From assembly GCF_000315625.1 (NCBI RefSeq), contig NW_005434617.1:245917-309916 (forward strand): a DNA stretch of 64,000 nt. Reading direction: 5' to 3'. This DNA is from Guillardia theta CCMP2712. Its lineage: Eukaryota > Cryptophyceae > Pyrenomonadales > Geminigeraceae. The notes under the pieces are model-generated. The model searched no databases. It was not told the DNA's origin and saw only the letters and a list, made by a program, of their open reading frames with translations. A program made the position numbers and the translations under genes. Shown here one piece after another: positions 1-9,820 of the stretch. Every line of letters starts with the position of its first letter. Position 1 is the stretch's first letter.

Positions 1-203
<203 letters not shown>

Positions 204-266
204 GCTGCAGCGACAACAAAGTCAACATTTGACTTTGTCAAATGTTGGGACATGTCAAATGTTGGG

Positions 267-1100
267 TCAACATTGACTCACCAACAACTTGGCGCACATC
301 GTTATGCTGAGCTTGAGCGGAGGTTGTATGCTCAGCTCCTGGCAGCGGCGCATCAAGGCGCCCGTCTTGGCAAGGAGGGTCTCCGAGAACAGTCTTGCCC
401 TACAGTCATCCCCTGAAGTACACATGACGTTCATCAGCTTCAGGGCATGCAACTGATGGACGTTTCCTCTTGACAGGCAGGACAGTAAGACAGACTCAAG
501 GCCTCTCTCGACCATCTCCATGTGCAGACTCGGAGCTCGCTGCGCCAGGTTGACCATGGCGATCATCGCATGGTTGCTCAGTGGATCACTCACTTGACTC
601 TCCTGGTTGCCTGCGCTTCGCACCACCTTGAGCAGCAGCTCCACGAGCGGTAGTGAGCTCTTGCTGTCTGCCTGCAGAGCTGGGATAAGGTTGATGATAC
701 ACTTGAGCACGTCACACTTGAACTCCTCCTGCGCCTCCTTCTCCTCCTGCTCCTCCTTCTCCTCCTCTCCCCCAGGGCCCGGCGCGCGACAGTGGTAAAA
801 CCCCAGCAGGAGGTCAAGCATGTGAGCCTCGACGGCCCTGCTCCTCAAATCTCCATCTTCACACAGCGTCGCGACGAGGTTGATGACCCTGTGCAAGACT
901 CGATGCCTTGCTGCTGACGGCGGGTCGTCCTTGTCCAACCCAACCAGCCCACCTGCTTTCTTCACCATGGCGTCTAACAGCTCAACACTCGCCATCTTCT
1001 CTCTCTCGCTCGAGAGCTGCATCTTCGACATGTACTCTTGCAGCATTGCAAGAGTCTCGTTGTCATTGAGACCGTCGAAATCCCTAGCAGGAGAGCTCAT
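267..1100 (-). CDS. ARM/HEAT-like helical repeat protein
   Basis: An uninterrupted 277-residue frame starts at the ATG at 1100 (MSSPARD) and ends with the stop at 267. The protein is predicted helical, with recurring Leu-rich helix pairs in the last 180 residues (around LLGFY, LLLKVV, MIAMVNLA, HALKLMNVMC and LSITMCAKLLV). This is the texture of armadillo/HEAT superhelices, although I cannot assign individual repeats. An acidic run (EEEKEEQEEKEAQ) at about residues 120-135 is a loop insertion. ARM/HEAT proteins are usually binding scaffolds; no enzyme motif is visible. The closest downstream neighbour on the other strand is the DUF6817-type gene. Codon use is strongly G/C-ending, like other genes here. 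The fold is inferred from residue pattern only. Confidence 0.6.
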   Translation of the reverse strand: MSSPARDFDGLNDNETLAMLQEYMSKMQLSSEREKMASVELLDAMVKKAGGLVGLDKDDPPSAARHRVLHRVINLVATLCEDGDLRSRAVEAHMLDLLLGFYHCRAPGPGGEEEKEEQEEKEAQEEFKCDVLKCIINLIPALQADSKSSLPLVELLLKVVRSAGNQESQVSDPLSNHAMIAMVNLAQRAPSLHMEMVERGLESVLLSCLSRGNVHQLHALKLMNVMCTSGDDCRARLFSETLLAKTGALMRRCQELSIQPPLKLSITMCAKLLVSQC

Positions 1101-1620
1101 TGGACCCAAGAAGGGGAGGGGTCCCGAGATCAGCGGAGGGGGCAGGAGCCGGTTGAACTCGCTTACTTGTTCGATGCCAACAATCCTTCAGATCTCATGG
1201 ACTCCGCTGACATTGCTTCCTCTCCCCTCCTCTCCCGTCTTCTCCTTCCCGCATCGCCCTTGCCAGCAATGTCCCTTCCTTCATGGCTGTCGGGGAGAGC
1301 ACAGGGTTGAGTAAAATGCTTTTAGTACAGCAAAACTTGACTACCCCACCCACGTTCATCTCACTCTTTCTAACCCAATATATGATATACCTCATATGGT
1401 AGGAAAATATACCGGTACTTCAAGTACCCCACCTACAAAATTGAGAATTTTTCATTCTGCTCTGTAAACAAGTCCGCCTCAACTATTATGAAAGAATGAA
1501 TCATAAGGCAGAAAGCTTTAAAAGGCATGTCGACATCGGATTGCCGATGGGGGCAGCACAGGATCGATGGGAACTGGCCAGGGTGGAGGAGAGCAGTACG
1601 AAGACAGAGTTGGACGAGGA

Positions 1621-1719
1621 GCAGGCAGCAGGCAGCAGGCAGCAGGCAGCAGGCAGCAGGCAGCAGGCAGCAGGCAGCAGGCAGCAGGCAGCAGGCAGCA
1701 GGCAGCAGGCAGCAGGCAG
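1621..1719. repeat. 7-bp minisatellite (GCAGGCA)n
   Basis: About 14 tandem copies of a GCAGGCA heptamer. Since 7 is not a multiple of 3, each frame repeats the same heptapeptide (Gln-Ala-Ala-Gly-Ser-Arg-Gln) every 21 nt, and all three plus frames stay open. It lies just upstream of the DUF6817-type gene, probably in its 5' flank or leader. Confidence 0.95.
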
Positions 1720-1778
1720 AGAATAGGTCAAGTTTCCGGTGGTTGTCGAGTCCTCAAGGGCTCAAGGCCGAGGGGGTC

Positions 1779-3349
1779 ATGCTTGAACTACCGCCTCCCA
1801 GCTCTTGGGACATGCTGGCCTACTACCTCAACTTGCTTCCTCTCGCTCTAGCTGCAGCATGGCGGGCAGTGTTCTGGTCATTGGGTATACGAATGTGCAT
1901 CCTATCCTCTCCTCCGGAGAAGCGATGGGAAGAGGGGGAGAGCTGTGCAGGATGTCCGAGGTACGTGAGCAAGCCTCTCGCGCGACAGGCGGGGAGGGGG
2001 AAGGAAATTTCTGCCATCACCTTGCTTCTAGTCGAGAGGAGGGTGTATCACTTCCCCCACACTCACGGGAGGCTGTTCCCGGATCACATCCGAGGTGTAG
2101 CAGACATCTTGCAGCAGTGGAATCAGCCGCACGAGATCTGCATGGCGGGGTTGTTTCATTCGTGCTACGCAACCGAGATGTTCCCGTAAGACAGCGAGTC
2201 AGGATCGCACTCCCTACTGAGAGGAGCATGTTGACAGATGGAAGCTCTTCTCGCTCACCGAGAGATCGAGGCTGCAAGAAACCCTCGGGCAAGAGGTGGA
2301 AGAGATCGTCTTCCTGTACTGCACATGCTCGCAGAACGGCATCTATCGGCAGGTGAAGAGCCTCATGCGACGTGGGCAGGACATCCCAGCGGAGGGGTTG
2401 TAAGTTCCGTTCCCTCCTCTCCTCCAGCCTTGAGCTCTTCCTACTCAGCCTGGTCACCAACTATTACACCGGGCAACAGTGCTATCTCCCTCACAAGCTC
2501 GCAGCCAAGGTTCTAGTCGTGCTGGGTGAGATGACGTGGAGAGGCTGTCACGTCTTGCTCACCGTGCCTGCAGGGGCGGACTTGATGGAGCAGGATCCAT
2601 TCTTTGACCTCTACCTGTCGTGCGCGTGCTTGAAGATCGCGTCGAGGCACCTCCAGGTAACGTCTGGACATGGCGATGGTTGAGACTGATGCGGGACCGG
2701 CAGGAAACTCCTCGCCTCGTCTCCCTGCTCGATCGGGCTGGGTTCTTCCAGAAGAATGAGAAGGAGGTTCTTCAATCTGCTACCCACCATGGAGGTGCTA
2801 AGCTTGCATCCCTAGGTCAGAGAAGTGTCGAAGGCGGCCAAGAAAGCACTGTCAGAGGCCTTCAGCAGCACAAGATCCGCGAGCGGACAAGATGAGCTGC
2901 AAGCCAGATTGACGAAACTTCACCGGCAAGCCCCATGGCTTTTCGAAGGAGCAGTCGAGTTGAGCAGACTGACTGACGAAGCACTCAGCGACGAGGAGAG
3001 GTGAGAGGAATCGTCATCAGATATGTGCCGACTTGTTCGCATTCGCATATGATGCACTCTTTTGTTCTTGATATCCGATGGTGATCGATTTCATGCTTCC
3101 GTACCTGCGATCCAACAACTCTTCCAATTTCCTCGTGTCTGTCAACTGCCATGTTCGCTGTCCACATTCTCCTTCTCCTTCTGCAACTCTGCATCCCTTG
3201 TTTGCCTCCTCAGTCTGTCGTCTTGCAAGAGGGCACGTAAGAGCTCTTGCTCACCGGCAATGCAGGCTGATCTCGAGGCAATGGAGCGAAGCGTGGGGGA
3301 CGAGGTGGTCGCGTCCCTCAACCGCCATGGAAACACGGCGGTATGCTGA
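1779..3349 (+). CDS. DUF6817-type protein, spliced, 5-6 exons
   Basis: The hallmark is in exon 1, FPHTHGRLFPDHIRGV then MAGLFHSCYATE, matching the DUF6817 pattern of a His-rich start, LxDHL helix and AGLFHSxYGTE. Exons: 1779-2185, 2238-2399, 2449-2656, 2704-2766, 2816-3000. Introns of 52, 49, 47 and 49 nt are GT-AG and phases agree at each junction. After exon 5 the frame meets TGA at 3002-3004 (342 aa), or splices from 3000 to 3214-3349 (386 aa); both fit. The start at 1779 is the first ATG after the minisatellite that keeps the domain frame; the 5' end is the weakest part, as residues before about 85 look unlike the family. The DUF6817 family has conserved His residues that suggest metal binding, but its function is unknown. 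Confidence 0.7.
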
Positions 3350-3632
3350 GACCTCATTGCTTCGACAGACATGAACAATCGAGCATGCTGATGATGCTGT
3401 GGAAAACACGCATGTCAGTTACATAAATCGATAGAGAGGCTCAATGTGCCATGTCGATGCGAATCATAGACTTTCAACAATGACTGTTCAAGTCTGTCCA
3501 TGACACATTCCACTTTTTGTCTCGGACTTGGAAGTGAAATGCGAGGCTCAAATTAAGAAGACAACTTGTTTAACATCTTACTTTACAAGAAACGTATTGT
3601 ACACAGGCAGCAAAGGGCTTCCCTACTACCAG
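3350..3632. other. convergent intergenic spacer
   Basis: A short spacer between the 3' end of the DUF6817-type gene and the 3' end of the first small membrane-protein gene. It is moderately AT-rich. No gene or clear signal is seen. Confidence 0.6.
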
Positions 3633-4127
3633 TTAGATCATCTCCAAGAGATTAGATTGGGACATCTTTCGAGCCACAATACTCGCGTAGAATCGGCTCC
3701 CACTGCTTCTCTTCATCAGCTGCAGGTTCGACTGGCTGCCACGAGGCGTGCTTGCTCCAGTGTTGGTTGGGGACGGGCTTCGTCTGACGGGGGACGGGCT
3801 TCGCCTTGAGCGATCATCCGATGTCGGGCTCGGTGACTTTCTCATAGTGTCAGTTCTCAACCTCTGATGCATGGTTGTCTGTTGCTTGACAGCGACGTTG
3901 ACTGTGACGTTCTGGCGCTTCTTCTCTTCAATCTTCCTCCGTTTCTTCTGAAGCAAACCAACGAAGAATGCAATAACTACAAAGGCTGAGACCATCACCA
4001 TTATCAACCCCCAAGCCCAGTTCCTCTCATCGTTGAAGCGTTGGATTTCGTCCTGAAGCTTTTCTTTGAACGCTTGGTCATGAATGTGATGGTAAGTGGC
4101 AAAAGGGTGGCTCAACGAAGCTTCCAT
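3633..4127 (-). CDS. small single-pass membrane protein, paralogue A
   Basis: 164 residues from the ATG at 4127. Residues 1-36 are polar, with a short amphipathic stretch (KEKLQDEIQRFNDER). Residues 37-59 form one strong hydrophobic segment (WGLIMVMVSAFVVIAFFVG), followed by the basic stop-transfer run QKKRRKIEEKKR. The tail is Ser/Pro/Arg-rich, with SPSP repeats at about 100-125, and ends with the motif SSGSRFYASIVARK. The architecture and end motif are shared with the genes at 5257 and 6499. By the positive-inside rule the basic Ser/Pro tail should be cytosolic or stromal. No signal peptide or enzymatic motif is visible. The family is not one I recognise; the SPSP sites suggest phosphorylation, which is inference. 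Confidence 0.75.
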   Translation of the reverse strand: MEASLSHPFATYHHIHDQAFKEKLQDEIQRFNDERNWAWGLIMVMVSAFVVIAFFVGLLQKKRRKIEEKKRQNVTVNVAVKQQTTMHQRLRTDTMRKSPSPTSDDRSRRSPSPVRRSPSPTNTGASTPRGSQSNLQLMKRSSGSRFYASIVARKMSQSNLLEMI

Positions 4128-5256
4128 AATCACTGGGTGACAGTAGAAATCCGCAGTAGAAATAGAAAGTCTGAGAAGAAGGAAGAAAGCAGAGGAGAAG
4201 TAAGAGTGATTGAGGAGATTTAGGACAGGGATTCACTTGATATGCCTGAAAGTAGCCAAGGAGGAAAAGATTGCTTCTGCTTATTCTCCGTCCTCTCACG
4301 CTCGCCCTCCGTTCTCGTTGGCTTTTCTACCCTCGCTGGCCCCCTACAAAGATATTAACCACCCTACCCTTTTGATATACATATCTACTGACCATTGATA
4401 CCCCACCCCCAGATGTATTTCCATGATCACAGATAACCCACCTTTTCTAGGAGATAAACAGGGGTACTGAAGTACCCTACCTCTACAGTATATCCCAACC
4501 GATTTCTGGTGCAGCCCACCCCCCAGGTTCCGTCGATTCGCTTCGTCCTCTGCTTTGCTCCAAATCTCGAAAACCACATCCTTTCGGTATATCAAGATCT
4601 CCCGGTACCACCCACCCCCCACAGCGAGAAGCGCTATGGAGTCACACTATACCTGTAGCATGAATATTTCTCAATTGGGATGATATCAAATATTGGGATA
4701 CATCGAATGCTCTCAACTAGGTCAGCGAGATTGGGTAGGTGCGGAATAGGAAAACCGACAACTGTTGGCGCTTCCGGACTCTCGGAACGATCCTGTGCTG
4801 ACATAACTGCGTGATCCGGGATCAATTAAAACAGTTATTATATTTTTGATGACAGTCTATGTGGATCAAATGTAGTCTTTTCACCTTGACAGTACGTAAT
4901 GCGGCCATTACAAAGTTTTCATTCCGAGACTATCGAGGACATGACGTTCCAAAGGGTCAGCCAATTAGCTGAGAGGCCCGGCGTCACTGCAAAGTGCAAT
5001 TGTTGGTTCGGAACGCGCTGACGGATCTCTTGAGATACTGATTGTATCTCGTGACGTATCCGTCAGCATGTTGTCAGCATTAGCAGTGTAACTGTAGTAA
5101 TCATCCGGATATATCCGACAGGACTGCCTTGCTGACACGCAATCTTCAGATGCTGGTATATCTCACGAGCTGAGTATAGTAAAAAAAGGGCAACTGTGGT
5201 AAACTCATATCAATTCATTGGCTCTCTGGCCTGGGCGACGGAACCCGTGCGCCACG
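4128..5256. other. divergent spacer between membrane-protein paralogues
   Basis: Holds a C-rich patch at about 4350-4620 with ACCCCACCCCC-type words, then AT-richer DNA. At about 4980-5130 there are repeated GACGGATC/GACGTATCCGTC and TATCCGGATATATCCG palindromic words. No coding frame is convincing. Confidence 0.6.
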
Positions 5257-5697
5257 ATGGAGCCGACACCGCTCAGCCCCCTCCCCTCCCACCATCCCCT
5301 CGACGACCACCAAGCCATCAGATACGCCCTCCGTAGCGACATGCAGCGCCTCGAGACCGAGAGGACGCTGCTGATCTGGGGGATCATGCTCGCGACGGCT
5401 ACGGTGATCGCAGTGCTTCTGGGGTACATCTACGCGGGCCTGCACGAGCGGAGACGCAAGGACGTTCGACCGAAGAGGCTGGCGAGCTACAGGCTGAGCG
5501 AGGAGGAGACTATGGGATGGGCAAGGCTGGAGGGCGAGAAGAGGTCACCCAGCCCGGCGGGTGAGGAGCAGATGCCGAGGACACAACGCAGAGTATCTCC
5601 GAGGGGAGGGGGAGGTGTGCCAGGGATAGTGAGGACGAGCAGCGGGAGCCGATACTACGCGAGCCTGGTCAGTCGGAAGGTGATGATGAGATCATAA
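5257..5697 (+). CDS. small single-pass membrane protein, paralogue B
   Basis: 146 residues. The ATG at 5257 is preferred over an upstream in-frame ATG at 5218 because paralogue C starts at the same place. Order: Pro/His-rich N terminus, amphipathic ALRSDMQRLETER, one membrane helix at 38-61, basic HERRRK, an ERxSPSPAGE segment, a Gly-rich stretch, then the C-terminal motif SSGSRYYASLVSRK and VMMRS. It is nearly identical in nucleotide sequence to 6499-6945 except at about residues 95-120, so the two are a recent tandem duplication; the divergent middle is the Ser/Pro/Gly-rich linker. Paralogue A is the older relative. Function unknown. The 3' flank at 5698-5760 is AT-rich and may hold the polyadenylation region. 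Confidence 0.8.
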   Translation: MEPTPLSPLPSHHPLDDHQAIRYALRSDMQRLETERTLLIWGIMLATATVIAVLLGYIYAGLHERRRKDVRPKRLASYRLSEEETMGWARLEGEKRSPSPAGEEQMPRTQRRVSPRGGGGVPGIVRTSSGSRYYASLVSRKVMMRS

Positions 5698-6498
5698 TCG
5701 TCTAAAAAACTCTGTAAACTATTTTATTGTTTCGATTAAACCTGGGGATAGTTGTTGCGACAAGCTCTTAGAATATCTGATGTTTGTGCATGGATGATCA
5801 AAATTTGAAGGGCCCTCGCACATCAAGCGGAACTGAGACCAGAACCGTGATCAGTCCGTGCAAAGTGTGCGATTGACATTCATCCTCAAGCTAGTCATGC
5901 AGATGCAGTCTCAAAGGTAAGCCAAGCTGGAGCAAAATGCATTAGAAGTTCACTCCTGTGGTCACCAAGACATAGCGACTCCCGAGGTTGGTTGCCTCTT
6001 CTCCTACTTAGTGTGATGTGAAACAGCAACGATCAAGCAGCTTACAAGATGTGAGAACACGAGAATGATGAGACGACCTTGTGATACCGCATGCCAGCAT
6101 GAGCAACCATTCTGACCCTTTACTCAAAGTTAAGTTAAAATCGGTACGAGGCACGTACAAAGGCAGGTGAACCTCTCCCGGAGCCGATTGGGGCAAGTTG
6201 ACCGGCACACCCGCCGAGAGTTCCGGCGGAAATATCCGGGGAGTCGGATACTTCCGATGCTGTAGTAAAAAAACTGGTACAGTAAAGAAAAGGTACAGTT
6301 TAGACTCGTGACACACTCGCTCACCCTCCCTCCCTCCCTCCCTCTCTTCACACTCCCTCCCTCCCTCCCTCACTCACTCACTCACTCACTCACTCACTCC
6401 ACACGCCCTCCATCCATCCATCCATCCACCCTCCCTCCATCAACCCTCCCTCCCTCACTCCCTCCCGCTCTTCACACTCCCTTACTCAAGGCTCTGGT
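5698..6498. other. spacer between tandem paralogues B and C
   Basis: No gene is seen at 5700-6300. A tetranucleotide-rich tract follows (separate entry) and forms the immediate 5' flank of paralogue C. Confidence 0.6.
6325..6480. repeat. (CTCC)n/(CACT)n/(CCAT)n compound microsatellite
   Basis: Tandem CCCT, then CACT, CCAT and CCCT tetramers, pyrimidine-biased on the plus strand, directly upstream of the paralogue C start. Confidence 0.92.
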
Positions 6499-6945
6499 AT
6501 GGAACCTTCGCCGCTCAGCCCCCTCCCCTCCCACCATCCCCTCGACGACCACCAAGCCATCAGATACGCCCTCCGTAGCGACATGCAGCGCCTCGAGACC
6601 GAGAGGACGCTGCTGATCTGGGGGATCATGCTCGCGACGGCTACGGTGATCGCAGTGCTTCTGGGGTACATCTACGCGGGCCTGCACGAGCGGAGACGCA
6701 AGGAAGCTCGACCGAAGAGGCTGGCGAGCTACAGGCTGAGCGAGGAGGAGACTATGGGATACAGGAGGGCAAGGCTGGAGGGCGAGAAGAGGTCACCCAG
6801 CCCGGCGGGGGAGGCGGCACAAAGGAGGGCATCATCTGGGGGCTCTCCAAGGGGGGGGGGAGGTGTGCCAGGGATGGTGAGGACGAGCAGCGGGAGCCGA
6901 TACTACGCGAGCCTGGTCAGTCGGAAGGTGATGATGAGATCATAA
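6499..6945 (+). CDS. small single-pass membrane protein, paralogue C
   Basis: 148 residues. Residues 1-92 differ from paralogue B at only a few positions (for example Ser for Thr at 4, Glu-Ala for Asp-Val after RRRK, and an inserted Tyr-Arg-Arg). One membrane helix at 38-61 is followed by a basic, Ser/Pro/Gly-rich tail. The last 21 residues repeat SSGSRYYASLVSRK plus VMMRS. The start is fixed by an in-frame ATG with no alternative nearby. The duplicated unit does not extend far beyond the coding region: upstream is a tetranucleotide tract not found before copy B. That suggests either duplication of the coding part only or fast turnover of the flanks. Function unknown. Confidence 0.8.
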   Translation: MEPSPLSPLPSHHPLDDHQAIRYALRSDMQRLETERTLLIWGIMLATATVIAVLLGYIYAGLHERRRKEARPKRLASYRLSEEETMGYRRARLEGEKRSPSPAGEAAQRRASSGGSPRGGGGVPGMVRTSSGSRYYASLVSRKVMMRS

Positions 6946-8187
6946 GGTTGCGAAGGTGGAACGATGGAGAAGAGGAGGCTTCAAAACGGATTCAATAACA
7001 TTTTGTGCAAACTTGTATCGGACCCCCTGACTCAGTGACGAAAAATCATTTGTACATCTCAATAAACCACTAAACGTTTGAATGAACTTCTCCCAGTCTA
7101 CGAGATATTGTTGCTCTTCACGAAATTCTTCAGCAGTATGAGAGTTCAATCAATGGTATGATCAAAATCTTGTCCATCTTCTTCAACTCCGTTACAATCA
7201 CAAAGCAAAGCGATACCTTGTTATCGTTATGAATATTCACCAGAACCATTTTCTACATCATCAAATCTATCATCCTCAACAAAAAAAACTCGTTATCATG
7301 ATAACAACTTTTTACATAACCCTCCATTCATCTAATTCGAACGATCATCAAATTTTCCATATTCGTTGTCTTGTTGTTGTCATGCTTGACTTCTGTGTCA
7401 TCTATCAATCATAATCAATACTATCCTTGTGGACAGAAAAAGTAAATGATCATTCCTATCTTTGACAACCTCCTTCCAGCGCACCATCAGACAACTGATT
7501 CCTCTGTCATCAAACAGCTGAAGTTCTGAAACCAATCGTTCAGGAATGTTGTGACTTGGAATGACACTCTCGCTCAACTTCCCTGCCTCTCCCGCCCCTT
7601 TCTTCTTTACATCTTCCCATCTGTCTTCCCTGTTCCTTTCCAACCCTGTCTGTCTCACTTTCATTCGTTCTCTCCCAACCTCCCTGACGCAGACAATCTG
7701 TCCTCTTCCAAAAATGCAGCAACCCCTTTCGCCTTCACATCCTCCCCCAAATCTCCTTCTCTCTCCCTCTCTTCAGGGATCTCATACTGCAGTACTCACA
7801 CATAAGAAGTACGCGTGGCCCTCTCTCATCGTCAAACAGTAAAGAATAAGTGATTTTGCACTATCGCAACTCTCAGCCGGACACAGATCAATGAAATGGC
7901 TACTTATCATTGCAGCTAAAGCTCTTTGGATCGTCACCATCGTTCTCCTGTATTGACATGAGGGATGGCGCTCAGAATTCCTGCGACCGAGCAGAGCGAC
8001 CATGCAAACTTTCTTATGCTTTTCTGAACCTCTTGAAAGGTAGGACATCACACAAACAAAGTCATCCATCAGAATATACTTGTATCAGCCGATGCCTTGC
8101 TCCTGACAACACCGCCAGCATGGAGTTAAGCCATTTATTCCCCAAAAACATAACGACCTACGAGCTCTCGGTTTCACTCAAAAATGC
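6946..8187. other. long spacer, no gene recognised
   Basis: 7190-7440 is AT-rich with CATCATC-like words; 7550-7800 is pyrimidine-rich on the plus strand. Short open frames exist but none has family resemblance or codon bias. It forms the 3' flank of both paralogue C and the minus-strand phycoerythrin gene. Confidence 0.55.
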
Positions 8188-8499
8188 TTACTTCCTCTTG
8201 AGGGTGGAGATGGTCTGCTGGAGGACGGAGTCGGCGGTGGCAGCAGAGACCTCGATCTTGACGGACTGGGCCTTGACGAGCATCTCGTCGTCCTGGGAGT
8301 TGGCCTTGGCGCCGGTGTACTCCTTGTTGGCGTGGGCGGTGCATCCCCTGTGGTCGAAGACGGTGATGACGGGGGCGCGTCCGGACTTGTCCATGGCCAT
8401 GGAGAGGGAGGTGGCCGGGGAGCGAAGGCGGGGAGCAGGAGTGGAAGGAGCGAAGGCGGCGGCAGAGCCGATGAGAGCAGCGAAGGCAACGGAGCGCAT
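8188..8499 (-). CDS. phycoerythrin alpha subunit, alpha-2 type
   Basis: 103 residues from the ATG at 8499. Residues 1-15 are a signal peptide (MRSVAFAALIGSAAA) with Phe16 at the usual plus-one position for cryptophyte plastid import, then a short Pro/Ser/Arg transit region. The mature chain starts near Ala35 (AMDKSGRAPVIT). Cys53 in FDHRGC is the expected bilin attachment site, followed by KEYTGAKA and QDDEM. The C terminus (VKAQSVKIEVSAATADSV) is the short alpha-2 type of PE545. In cryptophytes two different alpha chains join two plastid-encoded beta chains in the thylakoid lumen. No residue is inserted before the Cys, which favours the closed quaternary form. Unlike its partner at 9821, the leader lacks a twin-Arg plus hydrophobic lumen-targeting segment. 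Confidence 0.93.
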   Translation of the reverse strand: MRSVAFAALIGSAAAFAPSTPAPRLRSPATSLSMAMDKSGRAPVITVFDHRGCTAHANKEYTGAKANSQDDEMLVKAQSVKIEVSAATADSVLQQTISTLKRK

Positions 8500-8528
8500 G
8501 GCAGTGGATGACGCCGCTTTTTCTTCAA

Positions 8529-8551
8529 TGCTTTTATAGCCCCAATGTCCC
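8529..8551 (-). promoter_or_regulatory. TATA box and CATTGGGG element of alpha-2 gene
   Basis: On the minus strand CATTGGGGCTATAAAAGC lies about 30-50 nt upstream of the ATG at 8499. The same words, CATTGGGGG and GGGGCTATAAAAG, precede the plus-strand partner gene, so they are likely the shared core promoter. Confidence 0.75.
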
Positions 8552-9750
8552 ACCCCCACCCTCACTCTAGCACTGGAGAAATGAAGGGTGGTTGCATAAG
8601 GGGGTGGATGAGCGTCCGAACCGAATGGTCGGAAGAAGGGGGACGGGCCGCGGGGGTGGGTAGAAAAAGGAAATAGGGTAGGTGGTGACGGTGGTCTCGA
8701 ATCTTCCCTAGCACCCTTTGTTTGTTCGATGTTGATCTAGGTAGGGTAGCCCCAAGATTGTTTGAAGAGTTTGAAAAAACGTGTTTTGAAGAAAATAGTA
8801 ACGTGACTTCTTTCCTGACGCGTATTATTTCTGAATTGAAAGGTCGCAGCTTGACCAATTTTTCTACCCTACCCCCAGGATCCCCCTACCAATAGCACCC
8901 CACCCTGGTAAAGGTGTCCTCCTTTCTATTGCAGAGGTCCATGTACTGTACCCCCTTGCGCACAACTTTGCTGGTAAAAGGCAGGGGTCCATCCTATCCA
9001 AGATCCGCCCACTCGCAAGCTACAATTTCTTTCATCTTTCTGTCATGACCACCCCTCATTGCGACTACCCAAAGGCCACTGAAAACCCTACCCTTGACTG
9101 TTCCCCATTACTACTGCTGTGTTCCTTTTGCTCGATGTACCCCTCCACTCGATGTACCCCTCCAGCAACCACCCCTCTGTTAGGTCAACCAGCCTCCATT
9201 CAGACCTTTACACCCCTGGTGGTGTTCGTTTTGTAGCTATAGACATACACCCCATCGGAGACCACCCCAACTTCGAGGATTCATTGGGACACCGGTGGAT
9301 TGTACAGCGGATCCCGGACGAAAGTTGGGTAGTCAGCAGGAGGGGTGGGGTGTGCTTTTAAAAACAAAAGAGGGGGAGGGGAGGGTCTGCTGTAGAAAAA
9401 GTGGCAAAAGATTCAGAGAGAGATAGCACCCGTCCTTTTCAGCAATATATAAGGGGTCAACCACCAGGAGACTGAAAAGAAAAGCTTGGGGGATTTAAAT
9501 TTCAGAAAATGATTCATAAGATTAAAAATATAATAAATCTAAAAGTAAGTTATACAAGGGGGGTGGTAAAATACGGACGCATCTCTTTGTGACGGGAGGG
9601 AACGAGGGGTACTGGAAATTTAGGGCAATGGAGGGGGTTGTCAGATGACCATCAAGTTTTCGTGGCTAAAATGGTGTGGTAGGGTACTTATACACACCGG
9701 TTCTTTCGTCTCAAATGCAGTGGATTGAGGGGGTGAGGGTATCCCCATCG
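8552..9750. other. bidirectional spacer of the phycoerythrin alpha pair
   Basis: About 1.2 kb between the two divergent TATA regions. It is rich in CCCCACCC/GGGGTGGG patches (for example about 8600-8670, 8870-8910, 9330-9390 and 9550-9640) separated by AT-rich stretches such as 9480-9560. No coding frame is convincing. It probably holds the light- and growth-regulated promoter elements, which is inference. Confidence 0.6.
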
Positions 9751-9788
9751 GTCATTGGGGGTACCGGGGGGGGTCGGGGCTATAAAAG
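9750..9788 (+). promoter_or_regulatory. TATA box and CATTGGGGG element of alpha-1 gene
   Basis: CATTGGGGG at about 9753 is followed by a G-rich run and GGGGCTATAAAAGG at 9775-9789, some 32-45 nt before the ATG at 9821. The arrangement mirrors that of the minus-strand alpha-2 gene. Confidence 0.78.
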
Positions 9789-9820
9789 GAAGGGACGAAA
9801 CAATCCACCACACCTCCGCC

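Noticed and set aside
1038-1314. Plus-strand frames opposite the ARM-like gene
   Set aside because: They are antisense shadows of a better minus-strand gene with consistent codon bias.
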